Of a DNA stretch of 26,063 nt, positions 1-7,800 are shown one piece after another (positions within the stretch are counted from its first letter, which is position 1; each line of letters begins with the position of its first letter). Below the pieces are notes generated by a model that saw nothing but the letters and a program-made list of their open reading frames with translations, made no database searches and had not been told where the DNA came from. The stretch is from BOG-908 sp964250925 (GTDB lineage: Bacteria > Pseudomonadota > Alphaproteobacteria > Acetobacterales > Acetobacteraceae). Position numbers and translations under genes: made by a program. The stretch spans positions 1-26,063 of the forward strand of contig CAXUHU010000042.1 in NCBI GenBank assembly GCA_964250925.1. Direction: 5' to 3'.

Positions 1-74
1 TAACGCTCGGCTCACATCGTTCTAAGTCGATCGCCAGCCGCCGGCGCGGTAAAAACCGGGCCTGGCTTTAGCCT

Positions 75-108
75 AAAAAGACGTTGAGGCGGGAACAAGG
101 CCCGCCTC
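75..108 (-). terminator. Rho-independent terminator of the small lipoprotein gene
   Basis: Read on the minus strand, a perfect 8-bp stem (arms 101-108 and 86-93, GAGGCGGG/CCCGCCTC) with a 7-base loop is followed shortly by a run of five T (75-79). It begins 11 bases after the stop codon of the small lipoprotein gene and points the right way to end its transcript. The T run is short and starts six bases past the stem, so termination may be only moderately efficient. Bases 1-74 hold nothing I can assign. Confidence 0.7.
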
Positions 109-119
109 GCCGCTGTCGT

Positions 120-377
120 TCAATACGCTGCCCAGCCGCGATGCCAGCCATAATGAGGATGCCACCAACCCCACCCATAGTGGCGATGATAACGCCAGAT
201 ATAGCCGGGGCCAGGGCTGGCATAGGCAGGCCCGACATATGTCACCCCAGCCGGCGGCGCATATTGGGCAGGTCCTGCGTAATAGCCGGGACCAGGCCCA
301 GCAGGGGCTGGCGCGGTTGCGACGACACATCCGCCAAGGGATGCCATCAGCACGGCAGCGACTAGAAAACGAGACAT
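120..377 (-). CDS. Small His/Trp/Tyr/Gly-rich predicted lipoprotein (85 aa)
   Basis: I do not recognise a named family. The protein starts with a lipoprotein-type signal peptide: Arg3, a hydrophobic core at residues 4-14, and a lipobox-like LGGC ending in Cys17. The mature part would therefore be lipidated and exported, in the inner or outer membrane. Residues 23-57 are rich in Pro, Gly, Ala and Tyr. The tail (58-85) is dense in Trp, His, Tyr and Gly, with HYGW appearing twice, which might bind metal or surfaces (inference only). The ATG start at 377 is supported by GAGGGA (385-390) at a 7-base spacing. The gene sits just downstream of tRNA-Lys and ends in its own hairpin terminator, so it is probably a single-gene unit or co-transcribed with the tRNA. 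Similar small Gly/Tyr/Trp-rich secreted proteins are common in alphaproteobacteria, but the function is unknown. Confidence 0.7.
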   Translation of the reverse strand: MSRFLVAAVLMASLGGCVVATAPAPAGPGPGYYAGPAQYAPPAGVTYVGPAYASPGPGYIWRYHRHYGWGWWHPHYGWHRGWAAY

Positions 378-478
378 CTGGCCATCCCTCTAAGCTAGGC
401 ACGATGCGGACCTTTTCGGCGCTAAAGCCCAGTAGGAACGCCATCGCAGTAGAAAATCAAATAATCTGTCTGACATGC

Positions 479-554
<76 letters not shown>

Positions 555-572
555 AAGCGCCGCCGGCTGATA

Positions 573-619
573 GCAGGGGTTGACGAGGAGTGGAAGCCCC
601 CCTGCCGCGCCATTCCTCG
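573..619 (-). repeat. Interleaved inverted repeats between dnaE and tRNA-Lys
   Basis: Two inverted repeats overlap in a pseudoknot-like order. One pairs 610-619 with 584-593 (9 of 10 pairs on the minus strand). The other pairs 599-605 with 573-579 (GCAGGGG/CCCCTGC, 7 of 7). The first arm begins on the base right after the dnaE stop codon. No T run follows, so this is not a classical terminator. It could be a 3'-end stabilising or processing structure in the dnaE mRNA. Confidence 0.5.
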
Positions 620-3600
620 CTAAATCTCATCTACCCGCTCGACGCCAGAGATTGTCTTCAGTGCCTGCCGCAAGCGCGCTGTAACGGCGAAACCGCCCGG
701 CAGCGCCACCTCGATCTCCTGCTCGCCTGCGCTGCCCGCCTCGAGCATCGGCATCAGGGTCACGCGGCCGCGACCACGCCCCTCCCGCTCCAGCAGCGTG
801 CGAATATGCGGCACGGCCTCGGTGCGCTTCAACCAGATGCGCATGCCAGAGCCCGCCTCTAGAGAGGCCCGTTCGAGGCTCGTTACGTCCTGGGCGGTCA
901 CGCGCAGCATCTCGCCCTCCATCTTGAGGTCCGCGGTCACCAGCAAAGGGGTTCCTGCGGCCATGTACTCCCTGGCGCGCCCCAATACCTCGCTAAACAC
1001 GGTGATCTCGCACGAGCCCGTCGTGTCAGAGAGGGTGATCCATGCCATGCGGCTACCTGTCTTGGTGGTCCGCTCCTTCGAGCCAGCGACGCAGCCGGCG
1101 ATCTTGACCCGGGCGCCACCGCGTTCGGCACAGCTCTGCAGCGCACTTGCCGAGACCACGCCAAGCCGGCGCAGTAGGGTAACGAAAGCGTCCAGAGGAT
1201 GGGCGGTAAGGTGAAAGCCCACCGCCTCCGCCTCGTAGCCCAGCCGCTCCATGTCGGGCCAGTCAGCCACATCCGGCAGGCGTATCGCTTCCGGCCGGCC
1301 GGTTCCGCCGAACAGGGCAATCTGTCCACTCGATGCCTCTTCGGCACGCGCCTGCGCCCGGCGCAGAATGGTTTCCGCACCAGCAAACAATCGAGCCCTG
1401 TTCGGCTCGATGGCATCGAACACGCCGGCTCGGGCAAGATTTTCCAACTGCATTTTGTTGACGTGACGCGCGTCAACGCGCGCGGCGAAGTCACCGATGT
1501 CGGCGAAGCTGCGCCCGCCACGCACGGCCTCCAGGGACTGCATCGCCGCAAACCCGATTTTCTTGATCGCGGAGAGCGCGTAGCGGATCGCCAGCGTGCC
1601 GTTCAACTGACGCTCGACGCGAAAATCGGCTTCGCTCGCGTTGATCGCCGGCGGCAGAACACGGATGCCCATGCGCTCGGCTTCGGCCCGCAAGGCTGCC
1701 AGCTTATCGGTGTTCCCCATGGCAAGCGACATGCACGATGCCAGAAACGGCACCGGATGGTTGGCCTTCATCCAGGCGGTCTGATACGAAACCAGCGCGT
1801 AGGCGGCCGCGTGAGATTTATTGAAGCCATAATCGGCAAATTTCGCCATCAGGTCGAACACCTCGACGGCTTTGGCCTCCGATACGCCGCGCTTGGTGGC
1901 GCCCGTGGTGAAAACCTGGCGTTGCGCGTCCATCTCGGCGCGTATCTTCTTGCCCATCGCCCGCCGCAGCAGGTCGGCCGCACCCAGGCTGTAGCCGGCC
2001 ATGTGCTGAGCGATCTGCATTACCTGTTCCTGATAGACCATGATGCCGTAGGTCTCGGAGAGTATGTCGCGCAGTTGCTCATGCGGCGGGGCCCAGGGCT
2101 CGCCGTGCTTGCGTTTGCAGTAATCGGGAATGTTGGCCATCGGGCCGGGCCGATACAGTGCCACTGCCGCGATCAGATCCTCCAACCGGTCGGGCCGCAT
2201 CTGCCGCAGCACGTCGCGCATGCCGGCCGACTCGAACTGGAACACGCCGCCGGCATCGCCGCGCTGCAGCATCGCGTAGGTGGCCGTGTCGTCCAGCGGC
2301 AAGCGTTGTAGATCGACGTTGATGTCAAGATCATGGAGGTAGGCGACGGCGCGCTGCAAGATCGTCAGGGTCGTCAGGCCGAGGAAATCGAACTTGACCA
2401 GCCCGGCCTGTTCCACACACTTCATATTATATTGCGTCACCAGCGTGCCCTCGCGCGGGTCGCGATACATTGGCACCAGGTCCACCAATTTGCGGTCGCC
2501 GATCACCACGCCGGCCGCGTGCGTGCTGGCATGGCGGTACAGGCCTTCAACTTGCAGGGCGATCTCGAGCAAACGGCGTATAGCTTCGTCGCCGTCGCGC
2601 AGATCTTGCAGCTTGCGCTCACCATCCACCGCCTGTTTCAGTGTCACTGGTTTGGCGGGGTTGTTGGGGATCAACTCGGCAACCCGGTTCACCTGGCCGT
2701 ATGGCATTCCCAGCACGCGCCCTACGTCGCGCACCGCTGCGCGCGCCTGCAGCTTGCCGAAAGTAATAATCTGCGCCACGCGGTCGTCGCCATACTCGCG
2801 GCGTACGTAGCTGATCACCTCGTCACGCCGGTTCTGGCAAAAGTCGATATCGAAATCAGGCATAGAAACCCGTTCGGGGTTTAAGAAGCGCTCGAACAGC
2901 AGGTCGAACTGCAACGGGTCCAGATCGGTTATCGTCAGTGCCCAGGCGGCGACCGACCCAGCGCCAGAGCCACGGCCCGGCCCCACGGGTATGCCCTGTC
3001 CTTTGGCCCACTGAATGAAATCGGCGACGATCAGGAAGTAGCCGGCAAACCCCATCGTGGCGATCACGCCGAGCTCGTATTCAAGCCGCTCGCCGTAGCG
3101 GGTGCGCTGGGCGGCATCGGCGGTCACGGCCGCCATACGGCGATCCAGGCCCTCGCGCGCCATGGCGCGCAGCGTCTCCTCCTCGGTGCTGCCTGGCCGC
3201 ACCTTCGGGCAGATCGGCAGCAGCGGCTTTCGCGTCTCGGCCATCACCGCGCAGCTTTGCGCAATGGCCAGTGTGTTTTCGCAAGCCTCCGGCAGGTCGG
3301 CAAACAGGGCGCGCATCTGAGCGGATGACTTGAAATAATGCTCTGGCGTCACGCGACGCCGGTCGGCTTCGGAGAGCAGCCGCGCTTCGGCAATGCACAG
3401 CAGGGCGTCGTGCGCCTCGTGCATCTCCGGGCTTGCGAAAAAGCATTCATTGGCGGCCACCAGCGGCAGGCCGTGTCGGTCGGCCAAGGCGATCAGTCCC
3501 GGCTCTACCGCCTGCTCGCGTGGAGTGCCGTGCCGGTGCAGTTCCATCGCCATCCGGGTGCCGAAAGCTTCTTGCATCCGGGCAAGCGCGGCTGCCGCAT

Positions 3601-4039
3601 CGGTCTCCCGCCCCTCGCCCAGCAGACGCGCGATCGGGCCGCAAGTCCCACCGGTCAGCAGGAACAGCCCCTCGGACTGAGCCGCCACGGTGTCGAAGCC
3701 GAGCTGCGGTGCTGCCGGATCGCTTGTCAGGAAGCCGGCCGAGGACAGTCGCTGCAGATTGGCCAACCCTGCGTCGTTCTGGGCGAGAAGCACCACGGGG
3801 TCGGGCGTACCCCCTGCACGGGCCAGGCTCACCTGACAGCCGATGATCGGCTGCACACCGCGGCCCACGCAATATTGCGAGAACTCAAGAGCGCCGAACA
3901 GATTGCCCGTGTCGGTAATGGCTACGGCCGGCATTCCGGCTTCGCGCGCAAGCGCCGCGATCTTGTCTGGTTTTATCGCGCCTTCGCTGAGCGAATAGGC
4001 GGAGTGGACTCGGAGGTGGACGAAATTCGTGTGCGGCAT
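620..4039 (-). CDS. dnaE: DNA polymerase III alpha subunit (replicative, DnaE type)
   Basis: This is the catalytic subunit of the chromosomal replicase and extends primers within the Pol III holoenzyme. The 1139-residue product starts with a PHP domain (HLRVHS, residues 8-13). The polymerase core contains GPGRGSGAGS (about 354-363) and the catalytic PDFDIDF, whose first two Asp are residues 395 and 397. A helix-hairpin-helix region and a C-terminal OB-fold (VKIAGCVAG) follow. Length matches the usual DnaE1 (E. coli 1160), not error-prone ImuC/DnaE2. The frame is open 47 codons further upstream, but that would overlap lolD. I chose the ATG at 4039 because MPHTNFVHLRVHS matches the family N-terminus; no strong ribosome site precedes it. 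The gene is last after proS-lolC-lolD, with a 94-base gap that could hold its own promoter. Confidence 0.95.
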   Translation of the reverse strand: MPHTNFVHLRVHSAYSLSEGAIKPDKIAALAREAGMPAVAITDTGNLFGALEFSQYCVGRGVQPIIGCQVSLARAGGTPDPVVLLAQNDAGLANLQRLSSAGFLTSDPAAPQLGFDTVAAQSEGLFLLTGGTCGPIARLLGEGRETDAAAALARMQEAFGTRMAMELHRHGTPREQAVEPGLIALADRHGLPLVAANECFFASPEMHEAHDALLCIAEARLLSEADRRRVTPEHYFKSSAQMRALFADLPEACENTLAIAQSCAVMAETRKPLLPICPKVRPGSTEEETLRAMAREGLDRRMAAVTADAAQRTRYGERLEYELGVIATMGFAGYFLIVADFIQWAKGQGIPVGPGRGSGAGSVAAWALTITDLDPLQFDLLFERFLNPERVSMPDFDIDFCQNRRDEVISYVRREYGDDRVAQIITFGKLQARAAVRDVGRVLGMPYGQVNRVAELIPNNPAKPVTLKQAVDGERKLQDLRDGDEAIRRLLEIALQVEGLYRHASTHAAGVVIGDRKLVDLVPMYRDPREGTLVTQYNMKCVEQAGLVKFDFLGLTTLTILQRAVAYLHDLDINVDLQRLPLDDTATYAMLQRGDAGGVFQFESAGMRDVLRQMRPDRLEDLIAAVALYRPGPMANIPDYCKRKHGEPWAPPHEQLRDILSETYGIMVYQEQVMQIAQHMAGYSLGAADLLRRAMGKKIRAEMDAQRQVFTTGATKRGVSEAKAVEVFDLMAKFADYGFNKSHAAAYALVSYQTAWMKANHPVPFLASCMSLAMGNTDKLAALRAEAERMGIRVLPPAINASEADFRVERQLNGTLAIRYALSAIKKIGFAAMQSLEAVRGGRSFADIGDFAARVDARHVNKMQLENLARAGVFDAIEPNRARLFAGAETILRRAQARAEEASSGQIALFGGTGRPEAIRLPDVADWPDMERLGYEAEAVGFHLTAHPLDAFVTLLRRLGVVSASALQSCAERGGARVKIAGCVAGSKERTTKTGSRMAWITLSDTTGSCEITVFSEVLGRAREYMAAGTPLLVTADLKMEGEMLRVTAQDVTSLERASLEAGSGMRIWLKRTEAVPHIRTLLEREGRGRGRVTLMPMLEAGSAGEQEIEVALPGGFAVTARLRQALKTISGVERVDEI

Positions 4040-4133
4040 GGGATAAGGGTAGATGGCCAGGAGGTGAAAGGAAGCAGTCCTTTTTAAAAGAGGACCAGAA
4101 CTTCTGTTCGTTGGTGCGACGGCCTTACCAGAG

Positions 4134-4817
4134 TCACTGTAAGACCTCCACGATGCGGCCTTGCCGAAGGGTGACGACACGGTCCATCCGTTTTGCCAGT
4201 TCAGTGTTGTGCGTGGCGATCAGTGCGGCCGCGCCCTGGCTGCGCACGATTCGCAGCAGCTCACCGAACACTACGTCGGACGTACCGGCATCCAGATTAC
4301 CTGTTGGTTCGTCGGCCAGGATCACCGCTGGGCGGTTGGCCAGCGCACGGGCAATGGCCACACGCTGCTGCTCGCCGCCGGAAAGCTTGCCGGGCAGGTG
4401 GCCGGCACGGTCGCGCAGCCCGAAGGCGTCCAACAGCTCCTGGCCACGCGCGCGCGCAGCGGGACGGGCAATTCCGGCGATCATCTGCGGCAGCAGCACG
4501 TTTTCCAGCGCGGAGAACTCACCCAGCAGGTGGTGGAACTGATAGACGAAGCCGATGCGGTCGCGCCGTATGCGGGTGCGTTCCGCATCGCCCAAGCTGC
4601 CGGCATCCACACCGTCGACCAGCACGGCACCCGAGTCGGGCCGTTCCAGCAGGCCGGCCACATGCAGCAACGTGGACTTGCCGGTGCCGGAAGGTGCGAC
4701 AAGCGCCACGATCTCGCCACGCCGCAGCACCAAGTCGGCGCCGTTCAACACGGGGAGGTCGCCGGCCGGGCTGCGATAGGTGCGGCCCGCCGCGCGCAAC
4801 GCCAACGGCTCACTCAT
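4134..4817 (-). CDS. lolD: LolD, ATPase of the lipoprotein-releasing ABC transporter
   Basis: This is the cytoplasmic ATPase that powers release of outer-membrane lipoproteins from the inner membrane to the LolA carrier, working with a LolC/LolE-type permease. In the 227-residue protein, Walker A is APSGTGKST (41-49), with Ala instead of the usual first Gly, a change I believe is common in alphaproteobacterial LolD. The Q-loop Gln is 93, the signature LSGGEQQR is 145-152, Walker B VILADEP is 165-171 and the H-loop His is 203. The ATG at 4817 overlaps the last eight bases of lolC, which indicates translational coupling. An upstream in-frame start at 4904 would lie deep inside lolC and was rejected. 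The neighbouring permease makes LolD much more likely than MacB or FtsE. Confidence 0.94.
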   Translation of the reverse strand: MSEPLALRAAGRTYRSPAGDLPVLNGADLVLRRGEIVALVAPSGTGKSTLLHVAGLLERPDSGAVLVDGVDAGSLGDAERTRIRRDRIGFVYQFHHLLGEFSALENVLLPQMIAGIARPAARARGQELLDAFGLRDRAGHLPGKLSGGEQQRVAIARALANRPAVILADEPTGNLDAGTSDVVFGELLRIVRSQGAAALIATHNTELAKRMDRVVTLRQGRIVEVLQ

Positions 4818-6060
4818 GGCGTAGCGCCTCGACGGGGTCGGTCTTGGCGGCCCGCCAGCTCGGGTACAGGGTCGCCAACAGCGACAGGACCAGCGCCATG
4901 GCAACGACCTGCGAAACCGTGGTTGCGTCCAGCTTGGCCGGCAAGTGTTCCAGATAGTAGACGGTCGGGTCGAACAGAGTGGTGCCGGTCATGCTTTGCA
5001 GGCCGAGCCGGATACGCTCGACGTTGAGGCAGAACACCACTCCCAGCGCGGTGCCGAATACGGTGCCCACCACGCCGACCGATGCGCCGCACATCAGGAA
5101 GATGCGCATGATGGCGCCGCGACCAGCGCCAAGCGTGCGCAACACGGCAATGTCGCGCGTCTTGTCCTTCACCATCATGATTAGCGACGAGATCACGTTG
5201 AACGCGGCCACAATGATGATCAGGGTCAGGATGAGGAACATCACGTTCTGCTCTACCTGCACGGCGGCGAAGAAGCTGTCGTTGCTCTGCGTCCAGTCGA
5301 TTACCCGAACAGCCTGGTCGCGCAGCGCCGATCGAATGTCTCGGTTGACGGCCGAGACGTGCTGCGGATCAGCCACCATCACCTCGATCTGGGTGACAGT
5401 TCCGGGCTTCTGAAAATAGACCTGTGCTGCGGCCAGAGGCAGGAAGGTGAAAGTGCTGTCATACTCGTTCATGCCTGCTTGAAAAATGGCCACCACGCGG
5501 TAGGCGCGCACGCGCGGGACAGTACCGAACGCGGTCACCGCGCCATCGGGCGAGACGAGTGTAATCTTGCTGCCGATTTCAAGGCCGAAGCGTTCGGCGA
5601 GCGTCAACCCCACCGCGATGGCGTTGTCGCCATGAAAGTCGTCGAGCGATCCTGCGCGAATGTTGTTGGCGATGGATGGAAGATGGCGCAAATCGTCTTG
5701 CGTGATGCCGCGCACGATACCGCCAGCGTTCTGTGCACGGCCGGTCAGCAAAACCTGGCCTTCGATCACAGGCGTGGCCGACACCACCCCGGGCAGCGCG
5801 CGTATGCGCGCGGCCAGCGCGTCGAAATCCTGCAAGCCGCCGGGGCTGCTGGCGTATACGCCCAGATGTCCGTTCAGACCGAGGATGCGCGACAGCAGAT
5901 CATCCTTGAACCCGCTCATCACGGACATGACGATGATCAGGGTAGCCACGCCCAGGGCTATGCCAATCAGCGAGAAAGCCGCAATGACGGATACGAAGCG
6001 CTCACCGCGGCGCGCGCGCAGATAACGGCCGGCAACGGCGCGCTCGAACGGGCCGAACAT
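4810..6060 (-). CDS. lolC: LolC/LolE-family permease of the lipoprotein-releasing ABC transporter
   Basis: This inner-membrane permease extracts lipoproteins from the membrane together with LolD. The 416-residue protein has the FtsX/MacB-like layout. One membrane helix near the N-terminus (about 22-48) is followed by a large periplasmic domain (about 50-270). Three more helices follow (about 273-297, 321-345 and 383-401), ending in the conserved WRAAKTDPVEALRHE tail. The ATG at 6060 follows the proS stop by one base, and the gene overlaps lolD by eight. A second permease gene is not present in the window, so it may act as a homodimer (LolF-like) or pair with a distant LolE. The lolC versus lolE name is conventional here. 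Confidence 0.9.
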   Translation of the reverse strand: MFGPFERAVAGRYLRARRGERFVSVIAAFSLIGIALGVATLIIVMSVMSGFKDDLLSRILGLNGHLGVYASSPGGLQDFDALAARIRALPGVVSATPVIEGQVLLTGRAQNAGGIVRGITQDDLRHLPSIANNIRAGSLDDFHGDNAIAVGLTLAERFGLEIGSKITLVSPDGAVTAFGTVPRVRAYRVVAIFQAGMNEYDSTFTFLPLAAAQVYFQKPGTVTQIEVMVADPQHVSAVNRDIRSALRDQAVRVIDWTQSNDSFFAAVQVEQNVMFLILTLIIIVAAFNVISSLIMMVKDKTRDIAVLRTLGAGRGAIMRIFLMCGASVGVVGTVFGTALGVVFCLNVERIRLGLQSMTGTTLFDPTVYYLEHLPAKLDATTVSQVVAMALVLSLLATLYPSWRAAKTDPVEALRHE

Positions 6061-6061
6061 G

Positions 6062-7372
6062 TCAGCCGACCTTGGCCAGAGCCGACTGTAGCGAGAGCTC
6101 TTCACGCTCGCCGGTCGCCCGGCGCTTGAGTTCGACGCGCCCTGCAGCCGCACTGCGCGGGCCGACGATGATTTGCCACGGATGGCCCATCAGGTCGGCA
6201 TCGGCAAACTTGGCGCCTGCGCGCTCATCGCGATCGTCGAGCAGAGCACGCCCACCGAGTTTCAAGTAAAGGTCTTCGCACAACGCATCGCACGCCGCAT
6301 CGCCCACGCGAAGGTTCAGGATGCCCACCCGGAAAGGCGCCACACTGTCTGGCCAGATGATGCCGGCTTCGTCGTGGCTTGCTTCGATGATTGCACCGAC
6401 TAAACGCGAAACACCGATGCCGTAGCTGCCCATTTCCGGAACGATGGGCACGCCGTCGGGTCCAGCAACCGAGAATTTCAGAGCGTTGCTATACTTTTTG
6501 CCGAAATAGAAGATCTGACCCACTTCTATCCCGCGCCCCTCTCGCTTCTGCTCCGCTTCCATCGCGGCCCAGCGTGCTGTGTCGTGCTTTTCCTCGGTTG
6601 CGGCATAATAGGCGTTGATCAGGGCGTGAAACGCGGCAAGGTCAGCCGGGCTGCCAGTGGAGAAGTCCGAGCTGAGATAATCCATTTGTTCCAGGGTTGC
6701 ATCGTAGAACACCTGGCTTTCGCCAGTCGGCGCCAGCACGATGAACTCATGGCTGAGGTCGCCACCAATAGGGCCCGTATCAGCTAGCATCGGAATCGCG
6801 CGCACGCCAAGGCGTTGAAACGTGCGCATGTAGGCGAGCATCATGCGACGATAGGTGTTCACCGCACCCTCGTAATCCAGGTCAAAGCTGTAGGCGTCCT
6901 TCATCAGGAACTCGCGGCCGCGCATTACACCAAAACGTGGGCGCATCTCGTCGCGAAACTTCCATTGTATATGGTACAGAGTTTGCGGCAACTCGCGATA
7001 CGATCTGATCGCGTTGCGGGCCAGATCGGTGACCATCTCCTCGTTCGTTGGCCCGTAAAGCAGATCACGCTCATGACGGTCACGGATGCGCAGCATCTCC
7101 GGGCCGTAAGCGTCGTAGCGGCCGCTTTCGCGCCACAAATCGGCCGTTTGCAAAGTCGGCATCAGCATCTCCTGCGCGCCGGCCGCGTCCTGCTCCTCAC
7201 GTACAACCTGCTCGATCCGGCGCAGCACCCGCAAGCCTGCCGGCAACCAGGCATAGATACCGGACGCGGTCTGGCGCACCAATCCGGCACGCAGCATCAG
7301 GCGATGGGAAGCAATCTGCGCTTCCGCAGGTGTTTCCTTCAACGTGGGCACGAACGTGTGGGAAAGACGCAT
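6062..7372 (-). CDS. proS: Prolyl-tRNA synthetase, short form without editing domain
   Basis: Class II aminoacyl-tRNA synthetase that charges tRNA-Pro with proline in the cytoplasm. In the 436-residue protein, motif 2 lies around 139-158 (FRDEMRPRFG...GREFLMKDAYSF) and motif 3 around 315-327 (GSYGIGVSRL). An anticodon-binding domain fills the C-terminus. The stretch between motifs 2 and 3 has no room for the roughly 180-residue editing insertion of the E. coli enzyme, so this is the compact form found in alphaproteobacteria. Clearance of Ala-tRNA-Pro would need a free-standing YbaK/ProXp-type protein elsewhere (inference). The ATG at 7372 gives the expected family start MRLSHTFVPTLKE, although the ribosome site is weak. 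It heads the proS-lolC-lolD-dnaE group. Confidence 0.95.
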   Translation of the reverse strand: MRLSHTFVPTLKETPAEAQIASHRLMLRAGLVRQTASGIYAWLPAGLRVLRRIEQVVREEQDAAGAQEMLMPTLQTADLWRESGRYDAYGPEMLRIRDRHERDLLYGPTNEEMVTDLARNAIRSYRELPQTLYHIQWKFRDEMRPRFGVMRGREFLMKDAYSFDLDYEGAVNTYRRMMLAYMRTFQRLGVRAIPMLADTGPIGGDLSHEFIVLAPTGESQVFYDATLEQMDYLSSDFSTGSPADLAAFHALINAYYAATEEKHDTARWAAMEAEQKREGRGIEVGQIFYFGKKYSNALKFSVAGPDGVPIVPEMGSYGIGVSRLVGAIIEASHDEAGIIWPDSVAPFRVGILNLRVGDAACDALCEDLYLKLGGRALLDDRDERAGAKFADADLMGHPWQIIVGPRSAAAGRVELKRRATGEREELSLQSALAKVG

Positions 7373-7498
7373 GGGCAGGTCCCGGCAATAACCGTTCGCA
7401 CGCTACGCCACGCCAAGGAAATAGGGAATGTGGCGGCGCCGACCGATGCCACGCCCCGATGGTCGCTGCTGCCGCACCATGCCTTCTGTCAGCAGAGG

Positions 7499-7606
7499 CT
7501 ATCGTGCTCCAGTCATTGGGCTCCAGCCATTGGCGAGCGCACCGATTGGCTCGTCACCCTTGAGGACGAAGAACACCGCAACCCAAAGCAATGGGCCGGA
7601 CAGTAT
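7499..7606 (-). other. Doubtful 35-codon ORF in the proS leader
   Basis: One minus-strand frame reads 35 codons before a TAG at 7499-7501. It has a hydrophobic segment (LLWVAVFFVL) and a soluble tail containing KGDEPIGALANG. There is no ATG or clear ribosome site. Possible starts are a TTG at 7591 or a non-standard ATA at 7606. A TATAGT box lies just upstream (7613-7618). It could be a leader peptide, a gene remnant or chance, and I cannot assign a function. Confidence 0.2.
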
Positions 7607-7612
7607 CCCGCA

Positions 7613-7641
7613 ACTATACTAGAACGTTACCATTACAAGAC
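7613..7641 (-). promoter_or_regulatory. Candidate promoter ahead of proS
   Basis: On the minus strand, TATAGT (7613-7618) resembles a -10 box. GTCTTG (7636-7641), 17 bases upstream, is a poor -35 box; the overlapping CTTGTA fits better but at a 15-base spacing. The surrounding 7600-7760 stretch is clearly more AT-rich than the flanking genes. It lies after the upstream unit's terminator and about 240 bases before proS, where a promoter for proS-lolC-lolD-dnaE would be expected. Confidence 0.25.
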
Positions 7642-7764
7642 GAGTATCAAACTTCGCAGTGTCCAGTATTTTTGCTGCACCGCACAATCTGTTTTTTGAC
7701 ATTCAACCAAAATTACTGAACGAGACGTGAATAAGTGGTGACGTGCGAACTTTGTTCTGCTAAC

Positions 7765-7800
7765 AAAAAAACGGCCCTGCACACCGGCGGCGGCAGGGCC
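7765..7800 (-). terminator. Rho-independent terminator (sRNA and upstream operon)
   Basis: On the minus strand, GGCCCTGC (7793-7800) pairs perfectly with GCAGGGCC (7773-7780) across a 12-base loop. After one base, seven T follow (7765-7771). This is the strongest terminator in the window. It would end the sRNA and also any transcript running on from rnj and the DUF1467 gene, separating the nuo-rnj unit from proS. Confidence 0.88.

Noticed and set aside
73..444. Minus-strand 123-codon frame overlapping the small lipoprotein
   Set aside because: It is out of frame with the lipoprotein, runs into the terminator, and lacks the signal peptide and ribosome site seen for the shorter gene.
1199..2311. 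Long plus-strand open frame (370 codons) opposite dnaE
   Set aside because: It lies wholly antisense to a well-supported dnaE with catalytic motifs, and its translation has no recognisable domain. Such frames are common opposite GC-rich genes.
4067..4085. 6-bp hairpin followed by T on the plus strand as a terminator
   Set aside because: No plus-strand gene lies before it and the stem is weak. It is treated instead as part of the dnaE leader.
6815..7699. Plus-strand 294-codon frame across the proS start and the gap
   Set aside because: Most of it is antisense to proS, no domain is recognisable, and no ribosome site was seen. The whole locus is otherwise on the minus strand.
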